Positions 1-7,523 of a DNA stretch of 34,419 bases are shown one piece after another. Each line of letters opens with the position of its first letter. Position 1 is the stretch's first letter. The notes under the pieces were generated by a model, which was not told the origin of the DNA, ran no database searches, and saw only the letters and a program-made list of their open reading frames with translations. The position numbers and the translations under genes were made by a program. The stretch covers positions 1 to 34,419 of the forward strand of contig NZ_WTWX01000007.1 of assembly GCF_009870785.1 (NCBI RefSeq). Reading direction: 5' to 3'. This DNA comes from Paenibacillus sp. An7. GTDB taxonomy: Bacteria; Bacillota; Bacilli; Paenibacillales; Paenibacillaceae.

Positions 1-52
1 CCCCGAATGGAGTCACTTTTTTTAAAGTGTCTACCATTCGGGGTTCAGTTCA
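1..52. repeat. Hairpin at left edge, possible IS3-family (IS150-like) terminus or MITE remnant
   Basis: CCCCGAATGG (1-10) is the exact reverse complement of CCATTCGGGG (34-43), and CACTTT (14-19) pairs with AAAGTG (24-29) around a T-rich loop. Read on the minus strand from base 52 the sequence begins TGAACTGAACCCCGAATGG and continues with GTAGACAC, which resembles terminal inverted repeats of IS3-family IS150-group elements as I remember them. No transposase is in the window because the sequence begins inside the hairpin. It could equally be a hairpin at the end of an upstream transcript. Confidence 0.3.
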
Positions 53-497
53 TCTGTTTCTCAGGAGGCTTTTTTTATTTTACGAAAAAATAATTGCTCC
101 CTCTTCAAATTAAGCGACAATATGCCGATATAAAGAAGTAGAGATTTATATTTAATTTCCATTTTATGAATTCAATCCTCGTTCCGGCTGCGTACGAAGG
201 GTCAGAAGTCATTCAGTGAAATAAGAAAATACTCAAACATGCGGACCTACTTTTACATTGGTTTCTATTTCTCTGTAAAAGAAGTCGGCTTTTTTTGTGT
301 CTTTTATAAACAAACCAGTATTTAGTTGTTAATAACTTTTACAACCAGCAATACAAATAGTTAACTGGAAATAATAATGACGAAGACCTATATATTTGAT
401 ATCCTATAGGAAGCTTTTACTTCAATTACCTTAATTTTGGTTAAAATTACATAAGATCCTTAGCGTAATAATAAAACGTATAAATTTGGCATAATGT
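53..497. other. AT-rich gene-free stretch upstream of the sigma factor operon
   Basis: I find no credible coding sequence here: reading frames are short and lack ribosome binding sites. It holds one intrinsic terminator (241-296, listed separately) and, at its right end, the start of the candidate ECF promoter. The rest is AT-rich spacer with no repeat or RNA gene I can recognise. Confidence 0.6.
241..296 (+). terminator. Intrinsic terminator of an upstream transcript
   Basis: CTTTTACA pairs with TGTAAAAG, extended below by GCGGAC against GTCGGC with one mismatch, and followed by a run of seven T (290-296). The gene it serves lies left of the window. Confidence 0.6.
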
Positions 498-524
498 TGC
501 AACAATTTTATATTGTGGAACGTC
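498..524 (+). promoter_or_regulatory. Candidate ECF sigma autoregulatory promoter
   Basis: TGCAAC (498-503) and CGTC (521-524) are separated by 17 bases. This fits the AAC-type -35 and CGTC/CGTA -10 elements recognised by Bacillus ECF sigma factors of the SigM/SigW/SigV kind. Transcription would start near 531, just before the ribosome binding site of the sigma gene. ECF sigma operons commonly have such autoregulatory promoters; the assignment is by motif only. Confidence 0.55.
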
Positions 525-554
525 AGTAAAGATACAAGGAGAGGGGGATCCTTT

Positions 555-1100
555 GTGGTAGAGCAGGGACTCATCAGAGCCGCTCAATCAGGCGATCGCG
601 ACGCATTAATTACCCTATTGAGAGACATAGAACAGCACGTCTACAAAACTGCTTATTATATTTTAAATAATGAACAAGATGCACTAGACGCTGCACAAGA
701 AGCACTTATTCGAATATATACCAAGATCAACTCGTACGAAGAAAAAGCACAGTTTAAAACGTGGGTACAGCGTATAGTAACAAATATTTGTATTGATAAA
801 TTCAGAAGAACAAAGCCTACGGTATCGATTGATGAACATGAGATGGTGTTTGAGGGACGTCAAGATGTAGAACATGAAGTGATGCTTACTTATGTTTCAC
901 AAGATGTACAAGAGGCGATTAGCCAACTCCCCGAGCATCATCGCACGGTCATTGTGCTCAGGTATTTGCAAGAACTCTCTTACAATGAAATTGCAGACTG
1001 TTTGGATCTGCCGCTGAATACGGTAAAATCTTATTTGTTTAGGGCAAGACAACAATTGCAAAGTCTATTACAGGAGTATCAGAAAGGTGGTGTAACCTAG
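555..1100 (+). CDS. ECF-family RNA polymerase sigma factor, SigW/SigM-like
   Basis: The protein directs RNA polymerase to a stress regulon, probably of envelope stress, and is expected to be held inactive by the membrane anti-sigma factor encoded next. It is 181 residues, the usual ECF size. Region 2 covers about residues 15-86, with the DAAQEALIRIY segment followed by FKTWVQRIVTNICIDKFRR. Region 4 covers about 122-172, with the helix-turn-helix around LSYNEIADCLDLPLNTVKSYLFRAR. I chose GTG 555 because AAGGAGAGGGGG (536-547) lies at correct spacing; the earlier in-frame TTG at 513 lies inside the proposed promoter. The stop codon abuts the anti-sigma ATG without a gap, so the pair is probably translationally coupled. 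Family membership is clear; which Bacillus paralogue it matches, and its inducer, cannot be read from the sequence. Confidence 0.9.
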   Translation: MVEQGLIRAAQSGDRDALITLLRDIEQHVYKTAYYILNNEQDALDAAQEALIRIYTKINSYEEKAQFKTWVQRIVTNICIDKFRRTKPTVSIDEHEMVFEGRQDVEHEVMLTYVSQDVQEAISQLPEHHRTVIVLRYLQELSYNEIADCLDLPLNTVKSYLFRARQQLQSLLQEYQKGGVT

Positions 1101-2459
1101 ATGAAATGCCAAGAGGTGGTAGAGCGTATGCACCGATATATTGACCATGATCTGAATGATAAAGAGAAAGAAGAGTTACTAGCACATATAAAAACATGTG
1201 AAAGCTGCTCTGAAAAGTTTCAAATTCTTCAAAAACTATCTCACGATCTCGAAAAATTGCCGGATGTATCTCCTCCGTTCAGCTTGGTAGATCGAATTAT
1301 GCCACAGCTTGATGAGATAGATCGAGGTCGTAAAGAGCAAGGCAGCACCATTCAAGAAATGAAAAAAGAGGATAATATGATACCTCTGTCTGTGCATACT
1401 GGAAATGTTTCAAGAAGTTTTAGGAAGACCCGATTGGGACGAATACTTATGGGTACAGCAGCGGCAGCTGTAGTTCTTGGTGTTGCTGTATATCAACATC
1501 AACCGCAAGAATTAAATCAGGCGGAGATCGATAAGAACTACAGCTTAAATGAGCTCGGACCGAGCACAGTAACGGGAAGTGGCGGGGGGATTCAGGAAGA
1601 AGAAAATATGATCTCTCCACAACCTGTTGATGAGAAGCCGGAAATAGAGAAGCCTGATTCCGAGGTGTCTTCTGAGGCGAATTCACAAGAAAATCCGAAT
1701 GTGGACGCAGCGCAGCCGGCACCGGCTAGTGAGCCTGCAAATCGGGATGAATCCAGGACAATCACTACGGATCCTGATAAATTTAAGTCTGTTTCTCCTA
1801 ATTCTGCTGCGCCAAAAGAGAATCCATCAGCTGATCAGGGAGCGGTACCGGATTCTTCATTAAATAAAAATGATGATAAATCTGAACCCTCACCAAACAA
1901 TTCGGTTTCTTCAGGTACTTCTAACAAGAAGAATGAGAATCCAAAATCGGACAACAAAGGTACTGTTTCAAAAGAAGATCCTGCTTTACAAAAACCTCCG
2001 TCGGAAACAGATAAGTCTCTGGTACCAGACACAAGTGTTTCTAATACGGAGAGTGAAGAGCCGCTTGGCAGTGAGGATACCTCAAGCATAAGTATGTTTT
2101 CTTTGGATGAAAGTATTTCAAGTCTAGCAACTTCGGTCTCACCAAAATGGCTTTCCCCTGATGGGCTTTACTTAACAGGTTATAAAGACAAGAAGCTGAG
2201 TATTTATCGTCTGGACGGGACTAAGAAGGACCAAAGAGTACTTTTGCAAGAGATTGAGATTCAATCTACCTTTGTAAAAGGCAGCTGGTCAGATGATAGT
2301 TTGACCTATCATTATGAAGTAGAGCAGGATGGAAAAACAACGAAATATAGTTATACCGTTACAAAGGAAGACGCAAAATCAGCTGAAAAGATAGAAGACA
2401 ACAGCACCACCCATTCTTCTTCGCAAACTGAAACACAATCCACTGATAACAAAAGGTAG
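1101..2459 (+). CDS. Membrane-anchored zinc-finger anti-sigma factor with a long extracytoplasmic region
   Basis: This is the presumed partner that sequesters the preceding ECF sigma factor at the membrane. The N-terminal domain has the zinc anti-sigma signature HIKTCESC (H29, C33, C36; C3 may be the fourth ligand). One transmembrane helix spans about residues 115-132 (ILMGTAAAAVVLGVAV). From about 135 to 335 the outer region is low in complexity and rich in Ser, Pro, Asn, Asp, Glu and Lys, so probably disordered. The last 100 residues look folded and beta-rich (PKWLSPDGLYLTGY, then KLSIYRLDG), reminiscent of one blade of a TolB/WD-type propeller; that is a guess. At 452 residues it is roughly twice the length of B. 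subtilis RsiW. RsiW-class factors are released by two-step proteolysis in the membrane, which would fit this topology. Confidence 0.85.
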   Translation: MKCQEVVERMHRYIDHDLNDKEKEELLAHIKTCESCSEKFQILQKLSHDLEKLPDVSPPFSLVDRIMPQLDEIDRGRKEQGSTIQEMKKEDNMIPLSVHTGNVSRSFRKTRLGRILMGTAAAAVVLGVAVYQHQPQELNQAEIDKNYSLNELGPSTVTGSGGGIQEEENMISPQPVDEKPEIEKPDSEVSSEANSQENPNVDAAQPAPASEPANRDESRTITTDPDKFKSVSPNSAAPKENPSADQGAVPDSSLNKNDDKSEPSPNNSVSSGTSNKKNENPKSDNKGTVSKEDPALQKPPSETDKSLVPDTSVSNTESEEPLGSEDTSSISMFSLDESISSLATSVSPKWLSPDGLYLTGYKDKKLSIYRLDGTKKDQRVLLQEIEIQSTFVKGSWSDDSLTYHYEVEQDGKTTKYSYTVTKEDAKSAEKIEDNSTTHSSSQTETQSTDNKR

Positions 2460-2504
2460 CTTCTGAATGAATTAAGTAGAAATAGACAATAGCACAAATG
2501 ATAA

Positions 2505-2530
2505 GAATGATGAAAATACAGTCATCATTC
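2505..2530 (+). other. Perfect 9-bp hairpin after the anti-sigma gene
   Basis: GAATGATGA (2505-2513) pairs with TCATCATTC (2522-2530) around an 8-base loop. It has no T run. It is followed directly by CAGG/CCTG (2530-2533 with 2545-2548) and then by the terminator at 2568, so the operon ends in a series of hairpins. The 303-base spacer 2460-2762 holds these hairpins and two terminators, and no gene that I can support. Confidence 0.45.
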
Positions 2531-2567
2531 AGGCACCATAAGCACCTGGTATGAATATGTATAGGGT

Positions 2568-2588
2568 AACTCCTTATACGGAGTTTTT
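2568..2588 (+). terminator. Intrinsic terminator of the sigma/anti-sigma operon
   Basis: AACTCC (2568-2573) pairs with GGAGTT (2580-2585), loop of six, then T to 2588. It lies about 110 bases after the anti-sigma stop codon. The stem is short, so it may be weak. Confidence 0.55.
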
Positions 2589-2670
2589 AAGGGAAGCGTC
2601 GTATGACCGCGGGCCGGATGGTTTCTAGAGCCATTTTTCGGACCTTCGTTTATATAGATGCGTTGACATG

Positions 2671-2711
2671 GGGACCTGGTTCTGCTTGAAATTAGCAGAA
2701 CAGGTCCCTTT
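2671..2711 (+). terminator. Strong hairpin / terminator before holA
   Basis: GGGACCTGGTTCTGCT (2671-2686) pairs with AGCAGAACAGGTCCC (2694-2708) with a single bulged G, a 15-bp stem followed by a T-rich tract (TTTGTTGTTTTC). A TTGACA at 2663-2668 lies just before the stem, but no matching -10 was found. Most likely a second terminator insulating holA. Confidence 0.6.
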
Positions 2712-2762
2712 GTTGTTTTCTTGATTTCTGATAGGATAGAAGGGATGGAGGTGTGTACGTGA

Positions 2763-3785
2763 ATGGACGTAAAGACGGCCGTTAAAGCGATTCGAAAGGG
2801 AGAGCCGGCTAGCGTATACTTGTTGTACGGAACTGAAAAATATAGTATTAAACAGTTTACCGATATACTTAAGGAACAGCTTATTGAAGAAGAGCATCGA
2901 GATTTTGCGATGGCATCTTACGATACGGCAGAGACCCCGATTGAACAGATCATTGAAGAAGCAGAGACGGTTCCCTTTCTTGTTCCCCGCAAGTTAATCT
3001 TTGTTCGAGATCAGAATTTATTTACAGCGGGGAAAGATACAAAAATAGAGCACAAGATAGAGACATTAATTACCTATCTTGATAATCCTGTGGATTACAG
3101 TATTCTTGTTTTCCTAGTACAGGGAGAGAAGCTTGACGAACGTAAAAAAATCGTGAAAACAACGAAGAGTAAAGCGACCGTGCTCTCTTTTGGACCGATA
3201 CATGGAGAAGAACTGACGAGTTGGCTAGTGAAGCAAGCAGCCAGCCGTAAGGTAACGATGGGACAAGAAGCAGCGGAGACGCTTATTCAGCGTGCAGGTA
3301 CAAGCCTGCAGACTTTGTCGGCCGAAGTGGATAAACTTTGTTTATATGCAGGTGAGGGTGGAACTTTATCCAAGGTAAACGTGGAGGATCTGGTCGCTCG
3401 AAATACGGAACAGAATATATTTGCCATGGTCGAAGATATTGCAAATCTAAGATTAGGAAAAGCACTGGACATCTTCTATGAACTCCTGAAGCAAAAAGAA
3501 GAACCCATCAAAATAGCTGCCCTGATTTCAAGACAATTCCGGATTATTTTGCAAGTGAAAGAGCTGGGGGCACAAAGCTATTCACAACAGCAAATTGCAA
3601 GTCAGCTTGGGCTGCATCCCTATGCGGTGAAAATAGCAGGCGAACAGTCGAAAAAATTCCCAGCAGACCGGCTTCGGTTCATTTTGAAGTCCCTTGCTGA
3701 TCTTGATTATCAGATGAAAACAGGGGCTATCGATAAAGTGCTTGGCTTAGAGTTATTTTTACTAAGGCTTGGAAGTCATTCGTAA
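2763..3785 (+). CDS. holA: DNA polymerase III delta subunit
   Basis: This is the clamp-loader subunit that opens the sliding clamp during replication (YqeN in B. subtilis). It is 340 residues, the normal family length. The N-terminal AAA+-like domain starts with VYLLYGTEKYSIKQF, where a P-loop would be expected but a functional Walker A is missing, as is typical of delta. The middle and C-terminal parts match the delta lid and collar domain (LISRQFRIILQVKEL and later QLGLHPYAVKIAG). ATG 2763 is preceded by GGAGGT (2747-2752), ten bases away. It lies convergent to rpsT, the same arrangement as in Bacillus. No convincing promoter is visible, although TTGTTG at 2710 with TAGGAT at 2732 is possible. 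Confidence 0.93.
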   Translation: MDVKTAVKAIRKGEPASVYLLYGTEKYSIKQFTDILKEQLIEEEHRDFAMASYDTAETPIEQIIEEAETVPFLVPRKLIFVRDQNLFTAGKDTKIEHKIETLITYLDNPVDYSILVFLVQGEKLDERKKIVKTTKSKATVLSFGPIHGEELTSWLVKQAASRKVTMGQEAAETLIQRAGTSLQTLSAEVDKLCLYAGEGGTLSKVNVEDLVARNTEQNIFAMVEDIANLRLGKALDIFYELLKQKEEPIKIAALISRQFRIILQVKELGAQSYSQQQIASQLGLHPYAVKIAGEQSKKFPADRLRFILKSLADLDYQMKTGAIDKVLGLELFLLRLGSHS

Positions 3786-3850
3786 CTCATCTGAGTAGTA
3801 TTCATTTCAATTCCTATTCTTTTTAGCTTGGAAATAAGTAGAAAGATCGA

Positions 3851-3879
3851 AACAGCGTCTCTTTGGCGCTGTTTTTTTT
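3851..3879 (+). terminator. Intrinsic terminator of holA
   Basis: AACAGCG (3851-3857) pairs with CGCTGTT (3867-3873), followed by T to 3879. It sits 65 bases after the holA stop codon. Confidence 0.8.
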
Positions 3880-3956
3880 GATGATCATGCCCGATTCGGA
3901 TTAGTGTAAGGGGAGAGAAAAGCATATAAGTATTTCTCGCGAGTAGAGGACATACT

Positions 3957-3992
3957 AAAAAAACCTGATCAGCAGAGCTGTTCAGGTTTTTT
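3957..3992 (-). terminator. Terminator of rpsT, bidirectional in form
   Basis: AAACCTGA (3961-3968) pairs with TCAGGTTT (3982-3989), continued inside by CAGC/GCTG. The stem is flanked by A7 on the left and T6 on the right, so it can terminate both strands. It lies 25 bases after the rpsT stop codon. Confidence 0.8.
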
Positions 3993-4017
3993 GCCTAGTC
4001 GTTATGGAAAGCGCTGC

Positions 4018-4287
4018 TTACGCGTTAGTAAGAGCGTTCAATTTTTTGGCCAAGCGGGATTTCTTACGAGCTGCAGCATTTTTATGAACAAGACCTTTAG
4101 TTACAGCTTTGTCCAGGCTTCTGGAAGCAGCTTGAATCGCAGCTTTAGCTGTTTCAACTTCGTTAGTAGCCAGAGCTTGGTCAGCAGCTTTAACGGAAGT
4201 GCGAAGAGCAGACTTCTGGGAAGCGTTCAAAGCACGACGTTTATCATTTGTTTTTACGCGTTTTACAGCGGATTTGATGTTTGGCAT
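4018..4287 (-). CDS. rpsT: 30S ribosomal protein S20
   Basis: S20 binds 16S rRNA early in small-subunit assembly. The protein is 89 residues and strongly basic, beginning [18 protein letters not shown], with the typical Ala/Lys-rich three-helix composition ([35 protein letters not shown]). I chose the ATG at 4287 because AGGAGG on the minus strand lies eight bases upstream; an in-frame GTG at 4296 overlaps that site and is unlikely. It is the only minus-strand gene in the left two thirds of the window and is transcribed alone from its own promoter. Confidence 0.96.
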   Translation of the reverse strand: MPNIKSAVKRVKTNDKRRALNASQKSALRTSVKAADQALATNEVETAKAAIQAASRSLDKAVTKGLVHKNAAARKKSRLAKKLNALTNA

Positions 4288-4346
4288 TACATTCACCTCC
4301 TGTTAAGGCAATACTTATGAAATACAAACCTTTCACAACTTAAAAT

Positions 4347-4375
4347 ATTCTAGCACGAGACCCCTTAAAAAGCAA
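4347..4375 (-). promoter_or_regulatory. Sigma-A type promoter of rpsT
   Basis: On the minus strand TTGCTT (4375-4370) and TAGAAT (4352-4347) are separated by exactly 17 bases, close to the vegetative consensus. The start codon lies 60 bases downstream. Confidence 0.7.
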
Positions 4376-4419
4376 GGATAACATGAGACAAGCCTGCAAA
4401 ACAAAATTGGAAAAACATT

Positions 4420-4449
4420 TGAATAATTAAAGGCCGTTGTCACAAACTA
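4420..4449 (+). promoter_or_regulatory. Candidate forespore (sigma-G/sigma-F) promoter of gpr
   Basis: TGAATA (4420-4425) and CAAACTA (4443-4449) are 17 bases apart, one mismatch from the sigma-G elements TGAATA and CATACTA as known from B. subtilis. gpr is transcribed in the forespore by sigma-F and sigma-G there, so position and motif agree. Confidence 0.6.
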
Positions 4450-4485
4450 CAAGATATCTGTATTTTGAGGGAGGATCATAACCAA

Positions 4486-5487
4486 ATGACACTGGATTTG
4501 CAAAAATATGGCGTACGCACTGATTTAGCAGTGGAAGCTAGAGAACTGGCTCAAATGCAGGATCGTTCCCCCATTCCAGGCGTAGAGGAAGAAGTAGAAC
4601 AGTTTGGAGATATCAAAGTTACCAGACTAGATGTACTAAACGAAGAAGGTTCGAATCGAATCGGACGTATCATTGGACACTATGTCACACTAGAAGTTCC
4701 AAAACTTCGTAATGGAGATACGACACTTCAGGAGAAAGTGACAGCTACTTTTACAAAAGAAATGGAAGATTTTATTGCGAAAATTGGCATATCGAAAACG
4801 GCAAAGGTGCTGATCGTGGGGTTAGGTAACTGGAATGTCACCCCGGATTCACTGGGTCCGCTGGTTGTTGAGAATACGATGGTGACTCGTCAATACTTTG
4901 AACTCATGCCAGACCAGGTTTCCCCCGGGTACCGAAATGTAAGTGCGATTGCTCCAGGGGTGCTTGGCCTGACGGGGATTGAAACCAGTGAGACGGTGCA
5001 AGGCATTGTAGAGCGTACAAGACCTGATCTGATCATCGCGATTGACTCGCTTGCTTCTAGATCACTCGAACGCATCAACACAACGATTCAGGTTGCCGAC
5101 ATCGGCATACATCCTGGGTCCGGAATTGGTAACAAACGCAAAGGAATTACAAAGGAAATTTTAGGTGTTCCTTGTATAGCCATTGGCGTACCAACCGTTT
5201 GTTACGCTTCAACTATCGTGAATACAACGTTTGAGCTAATGAAGGCTCATTTTGCCAAAGAAACAAACTCAGGCCGTCAAATTCTTGGTGTACTTAATGA
5301 TATAAGTGAACAGGAACGCCTGGGTCTTGTGAAGGAAGTACTTGAGCCGCTTGGTCATGATCTGATCGTTACACCAAAAGAAATCGATGATTTTATTGAA
5401 GATATCGCAAATATTATTGCAAGCGGATTAAATGCGGCCCTTCATGAAGCCGTTGATCTTAGTAACGTAGCTTCTTATACCCATTAA
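4486..5487 (+). CDS. gpr: GPR germination (spore) protease
   Basis: GPR cleaves small acid-soluble spore proteins at the start of germination, releasing DNA and amino acids. It is made as a zymogen in the forespore and self-processes near its N terminus; here the likely site is KYGVRTD followed by LAVEARE (after about residue 13), which mimics the substrate site. Family A25 motifs are present: GLGNWNVTPDSLGP with D121, and IIAIDSLASRS with D187, corresponding to the two aspartates needed for activity in the Bacillus enzyme. Length is 333 residues, close to normal. ATG 4486 follows GGGAGG (4469-4474); the earlier in-frame TTG at 4465 overlaps that ribosome binding site. It is followed by its own terminator, then by spoIIP. 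Confidence 0.95.
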   Translation: MTLDLQKYGVRTDLAVEARELAQMQDRSPIPGVEEEVEQFGDIKVTRLDVLNEEGSNRIGRIIGHYVTLEVPKLRNGDTTLQEKVTATFTKEMEDFIAKIGISKTAKVLIVGLGNWNVTPDSLGPLVVENTMVTRQYFELMPDQVSPGYRNVSAIAPGVLGLTGIETSETVQGIVERTRPDLIIAIDSLASRSLERINTTIQVADIGIHPGSGIGNKRKGITKEILGVPCIAIGVPTVCYASTIVNTTFELMKAHFAKETNSGRQILGVLNDISEQERLGLVKEVLEPLGHDLIVTPKEIDDFIEDIANIIASGLNAALHEAVDLSNVASYTH

Positions 5488-5538
5488 CAAAGAATGGCAC
5501 GAAATGAAGACCGAATTAGAAAGCCGAATCAGAAGATC

Positions 5539-5573
5539 AAAAAAGAAGGTCGAATCTATCGGTCTTCTTTTTT
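5539..5573 (+). terminator. Intrinsic terminator of gpr
   Basis: AAAAAAGAAGGTCGA (5539-5553) pairs with TCGGTCTTCTTTTTT (5559-5573), with two G-T wobbles and a 5-base loop. The A/T flanks make it usable on both strands. The remaining spacer to spoIIP contains no supported gene. Confidence 0.75.
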
Positions 5574-5723
5574 GTTTCTATTATTTAGTTCTACTTGTTT
5601 CCTCCGGTTCATAGTTTTGAAGTATGAGAGATTTGCAAGAAAGATGAGTGAATCTCTTACGCTTATCACGAAAAGCATAGACGTACTTCAGCTATAAGTG
5701 CTTACGGAGGTGGACAAGTTCAA

Positions 5724-7010
5724 ATGAATAAAATACAAATATGGAATGTGGCAAAATGGAGAGCTGGCGTTCTTAGGATGTTAGCAACAGGAAAAGCACT
5801 CATGCTGCTTATCATGGTTTCCGCTTTATTTTTTGTTGTGTTAGGTCTTGGAGGGATGGCAGAGAGAAAACTGAGCACCTCTTCCATATCGTCTATGAAA
5901 GGTTTTGCAGGTTCAATATCAAGCGGAATTTTCATGGATATGCTCGGAATGGAACTGCCTCATCTTGCTCAGGGCAAACAGCAATCTGAAATAACGGGGG
6001 AACAAATCACTTCCTTTGTGTTTGAAATGCTGACAGGAGTAGATCCACTGAATCCAAAAAGCCTTATTGCAAGTCAGGTTCCAGGTATGGGGACGAATGA
6101 ACCGGTACTCCTGCGTATTGGTTCAGGCAACGAGAAGGCAGAGGCTCCGCAAGACTACCAGCCTGATCCAGGGTACGTTGCTGAGTCCAGCGGGGAAACA
6201 CCAAGCCAAGCAGAACCTGATCCTGAACCGAGTCCTGATCCAGGTGAGTCACCGGCTCCTAGTAACACCGATCCTGCCACGGAAGTACCAGGTAAGGTTA
6301 CGGAAAATCAAAGCCCTGACGAAGCGAAAAAGAAAACAGTGCTCATCTATCATACTCACCCGCATGAAGCCTATAATCCGCTGCTGGGAACGAAGAGCAA
6401 TAACCCTTCCTCCCCGAAAGCGAGTGCTAATGTGTTCTTGCCGGGAAGTTATCTTACAAAGCGCCTCGAGTCACAGGGGATCGGTGCTCTACATGAGACG
6501 GAAGATTATGTGTCTACAAAAAAAGATTATAACTGGAATTATTCTTATAAATATTCAAGAGAAACCGTCAAAGCAGCAATGGCTGCAAATGATGATCTCA
6601 CGTACCTCATCGATATTCATCGGGATTCTTCCCGGCATGATAAATCAACAGCAACGATTAACGGAAAGAGCTATGCGAAAGTCTTTTTTATCATTGGTCA
6701 TGATAATCCCAATTGGGAGAAAAACGAAGCTTTTGCTGCAAAAATTCATAAAAAAATGGAGAAATTGTATCCAGGCCTTTCAAGAGGGGTATGGGGTAAG
6801 AATGGCGGAGGAGGAAACAATGGTGAATATAACCAGTCCTTATCCGAGAACAGTATTTTGATTGAGATTGGCGGTATTGATAATACCGATGCAGAGCTTA
6901 AACGTACATCAGAAGCTTTGGCAGACATTATCGCGGAAGTATATATGGAAGACCAATCGATCGATAAAGCAAGTACTGATCAGAATCCAAGCAGTTCAAA
7001 TAAGGGCTAG
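5724..7010 (+). CDS. spoIIP: Stage II sporulation protein P, septal/engulfment peptidoglycan amidase-endopeptidase
   Basis: SpoIIP works with SpoIID and SpoIIM to remove peptidoglycan during engulfment of the forespore. The protein is 428 residues: a short cytoplasmic N terminus, one transmembrane helix (about residues 25-44, ALMLLIMVSALFFVVLGLGG), a linker rich in Pro, Asp, Glu and Ser (about 140-200), and the SpoIIP hydrolase domain from about 204 to 412. Likely zinc ligands and catalytic residues lie in IYHTHPHE (H210, H212), IDIHRDS (H299) and LIEIGG (E381). ATG 5724 has GGAGGTGG (5705-5712) upstream. The linker is of low complexity and probably variable between species. I did not find a convincing sigma-E promoter in the spacer. 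Confidence 0.95.
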   Translation: MNKIQIWNVAKWRAGVLRMLATGKALMLLIMVSALFFVVLGLGGMAERKLSTSSISSMKGFAGSISSGIFMDMLGMELPHLAQGKQQSEITGEQITSFVFEMLTGVDPLNPKSLIASQVPGMGTNEPVLLRIGSGNEKAEAPQDYQPDPGYVAESSGETPSQAEPDPEPSPDPGESPAPSNTDPATEVPGKVTENQSPDEAKKKTVLIYHTHPHEAYNPLLGTKSNNPSSPKASANVFLPGSYLTKRLESQGIGALHETEDYVSTKKDYNWNYSYKYSRETVKAAMAANDDLTYLIDIHRDSSRHDKSTATINGKSYAKVFFIIGHDNPNWEKNEAFAAKIHKKMEKLYPGLSRGVWGKNGGGGNNGEYNQSLSENSILIEIGGIDNTDAELKRTSEALADIIAEVYMEDQSIDKASTDQNPSSSNKG

Positions 7011-7039
7011 ACCACGATTTCATGGACGGAGGGAATAGC

Positions 7040-7399
7040 ATGTCGTCTTTTGCCAAAAGATTATTCATGTTTATGATTCTTATCCTATTTGGAATACTGC
7101 TTGGAATGCAGATCGCAGGGGAAGGTCTTGATTCGTCGGATAAGAAGGGGTCAGAATTGCCGTCTCCCGGAGAATTGACACAGCCAGTATTGCAGCAGGA
7201 AACCGTATTATTAGAGGAAAAACCGGTAATAGTACAGACTAGACCACAGGTCATTACCCCGAGAGAGGTACTCGTAACTGAACCGGGAAAAGAACCGGCA
7301 GTTGATCGATTTGCAGAAAAGACCGCCGGACTCTTGCAGCAAGCTTCCCAAAGCGGGATTCGATGGGTCGTTTCGCTCTTTAACGGTATAACGGATTAG
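7040..7399 (+). CDS. yqxA: YqxA-like (DUF3679) membrane-anchored protein
   Basis: Function is not known. The protein is 119 residues with one N-terminal transmembrane helix (about 6-25, KRLFMFMILILFGILLGMQ), then an outer region rich in Pro, Val and Glu. I assign it to the YqxA family from size, topology, the LFGILLGMQ segment and its place between spoIIP and lepA, which is where yqxA lies in B. subtilis. ATG 7040 is preceded by GGAGGGA (about 7027-7033); an in-frame ATG at 7022 has no ribosome site. It starts 29 bases after spoIIP and is probably cotranscribed with it, which suggests a sporulation-time role. Confidence 0.75.
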   Translation: MSSFAKRLFMFMILILFGILLGMQIAGEGLDSSDKKGSELPSPGELTQPVLQQETVLLEEKPVIVQTRPQVITPREVLVTEPGKEPAVDRFAEKTAGLLQQASQSGIRWVVSLFNGITD

Positions 7400-7457
7400 A
7401 TAATCGTGGAAAAAACAGGAGAATTTCCTGATAAGAACAACTTTGGCTCTCCTCTTA

Positions 7458-7486
7458 TTGAAGGCTGTTCCGCTTACTGCTATAAT
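7458..7486 (+). promoter_or_regulatory. Sigma-A type promoter of lepA
   Basis: TTGAAG (7458-7463), 17 bases, then a perfect TATAAT (7481-7486). The lepA start codon follows 37 bases later with GGGGGTAAGG before it. Confidence 0.75.
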
Positions 7487-7523
7487 GAGATGATTGACAT
7501 TAGGCTGTTTGTGGGGGTAAGGC

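Noticed and set aside
441..467. Alternative ECF promoter TTAAAA with CGTA (464-467)
   Set aside because: The -35 lacks the AAC core; the TGCAAC-N17-CGTC at 498-524 is a better match and closer to the gene.
5494..5697. 67-codon frame between gpr and spoIIP
   Set aside because: It runs through the gpr terminator hairpin and has no ribosome site, so it is spacer.
6067..6861. 264-codon open frame in another frame of spoIIP
   Set aside because: It is inside spoIIP, very basic and without any domain pattern; SpoIIP motifs in the main frame are complete.
7413..7431. Minus-strand terminator after yqxA (CAGGA/TCCTG followed by T6 on the minus strand)
   Set aside because: There is no minus-strand gene to terminate and the stem is only five pairs.
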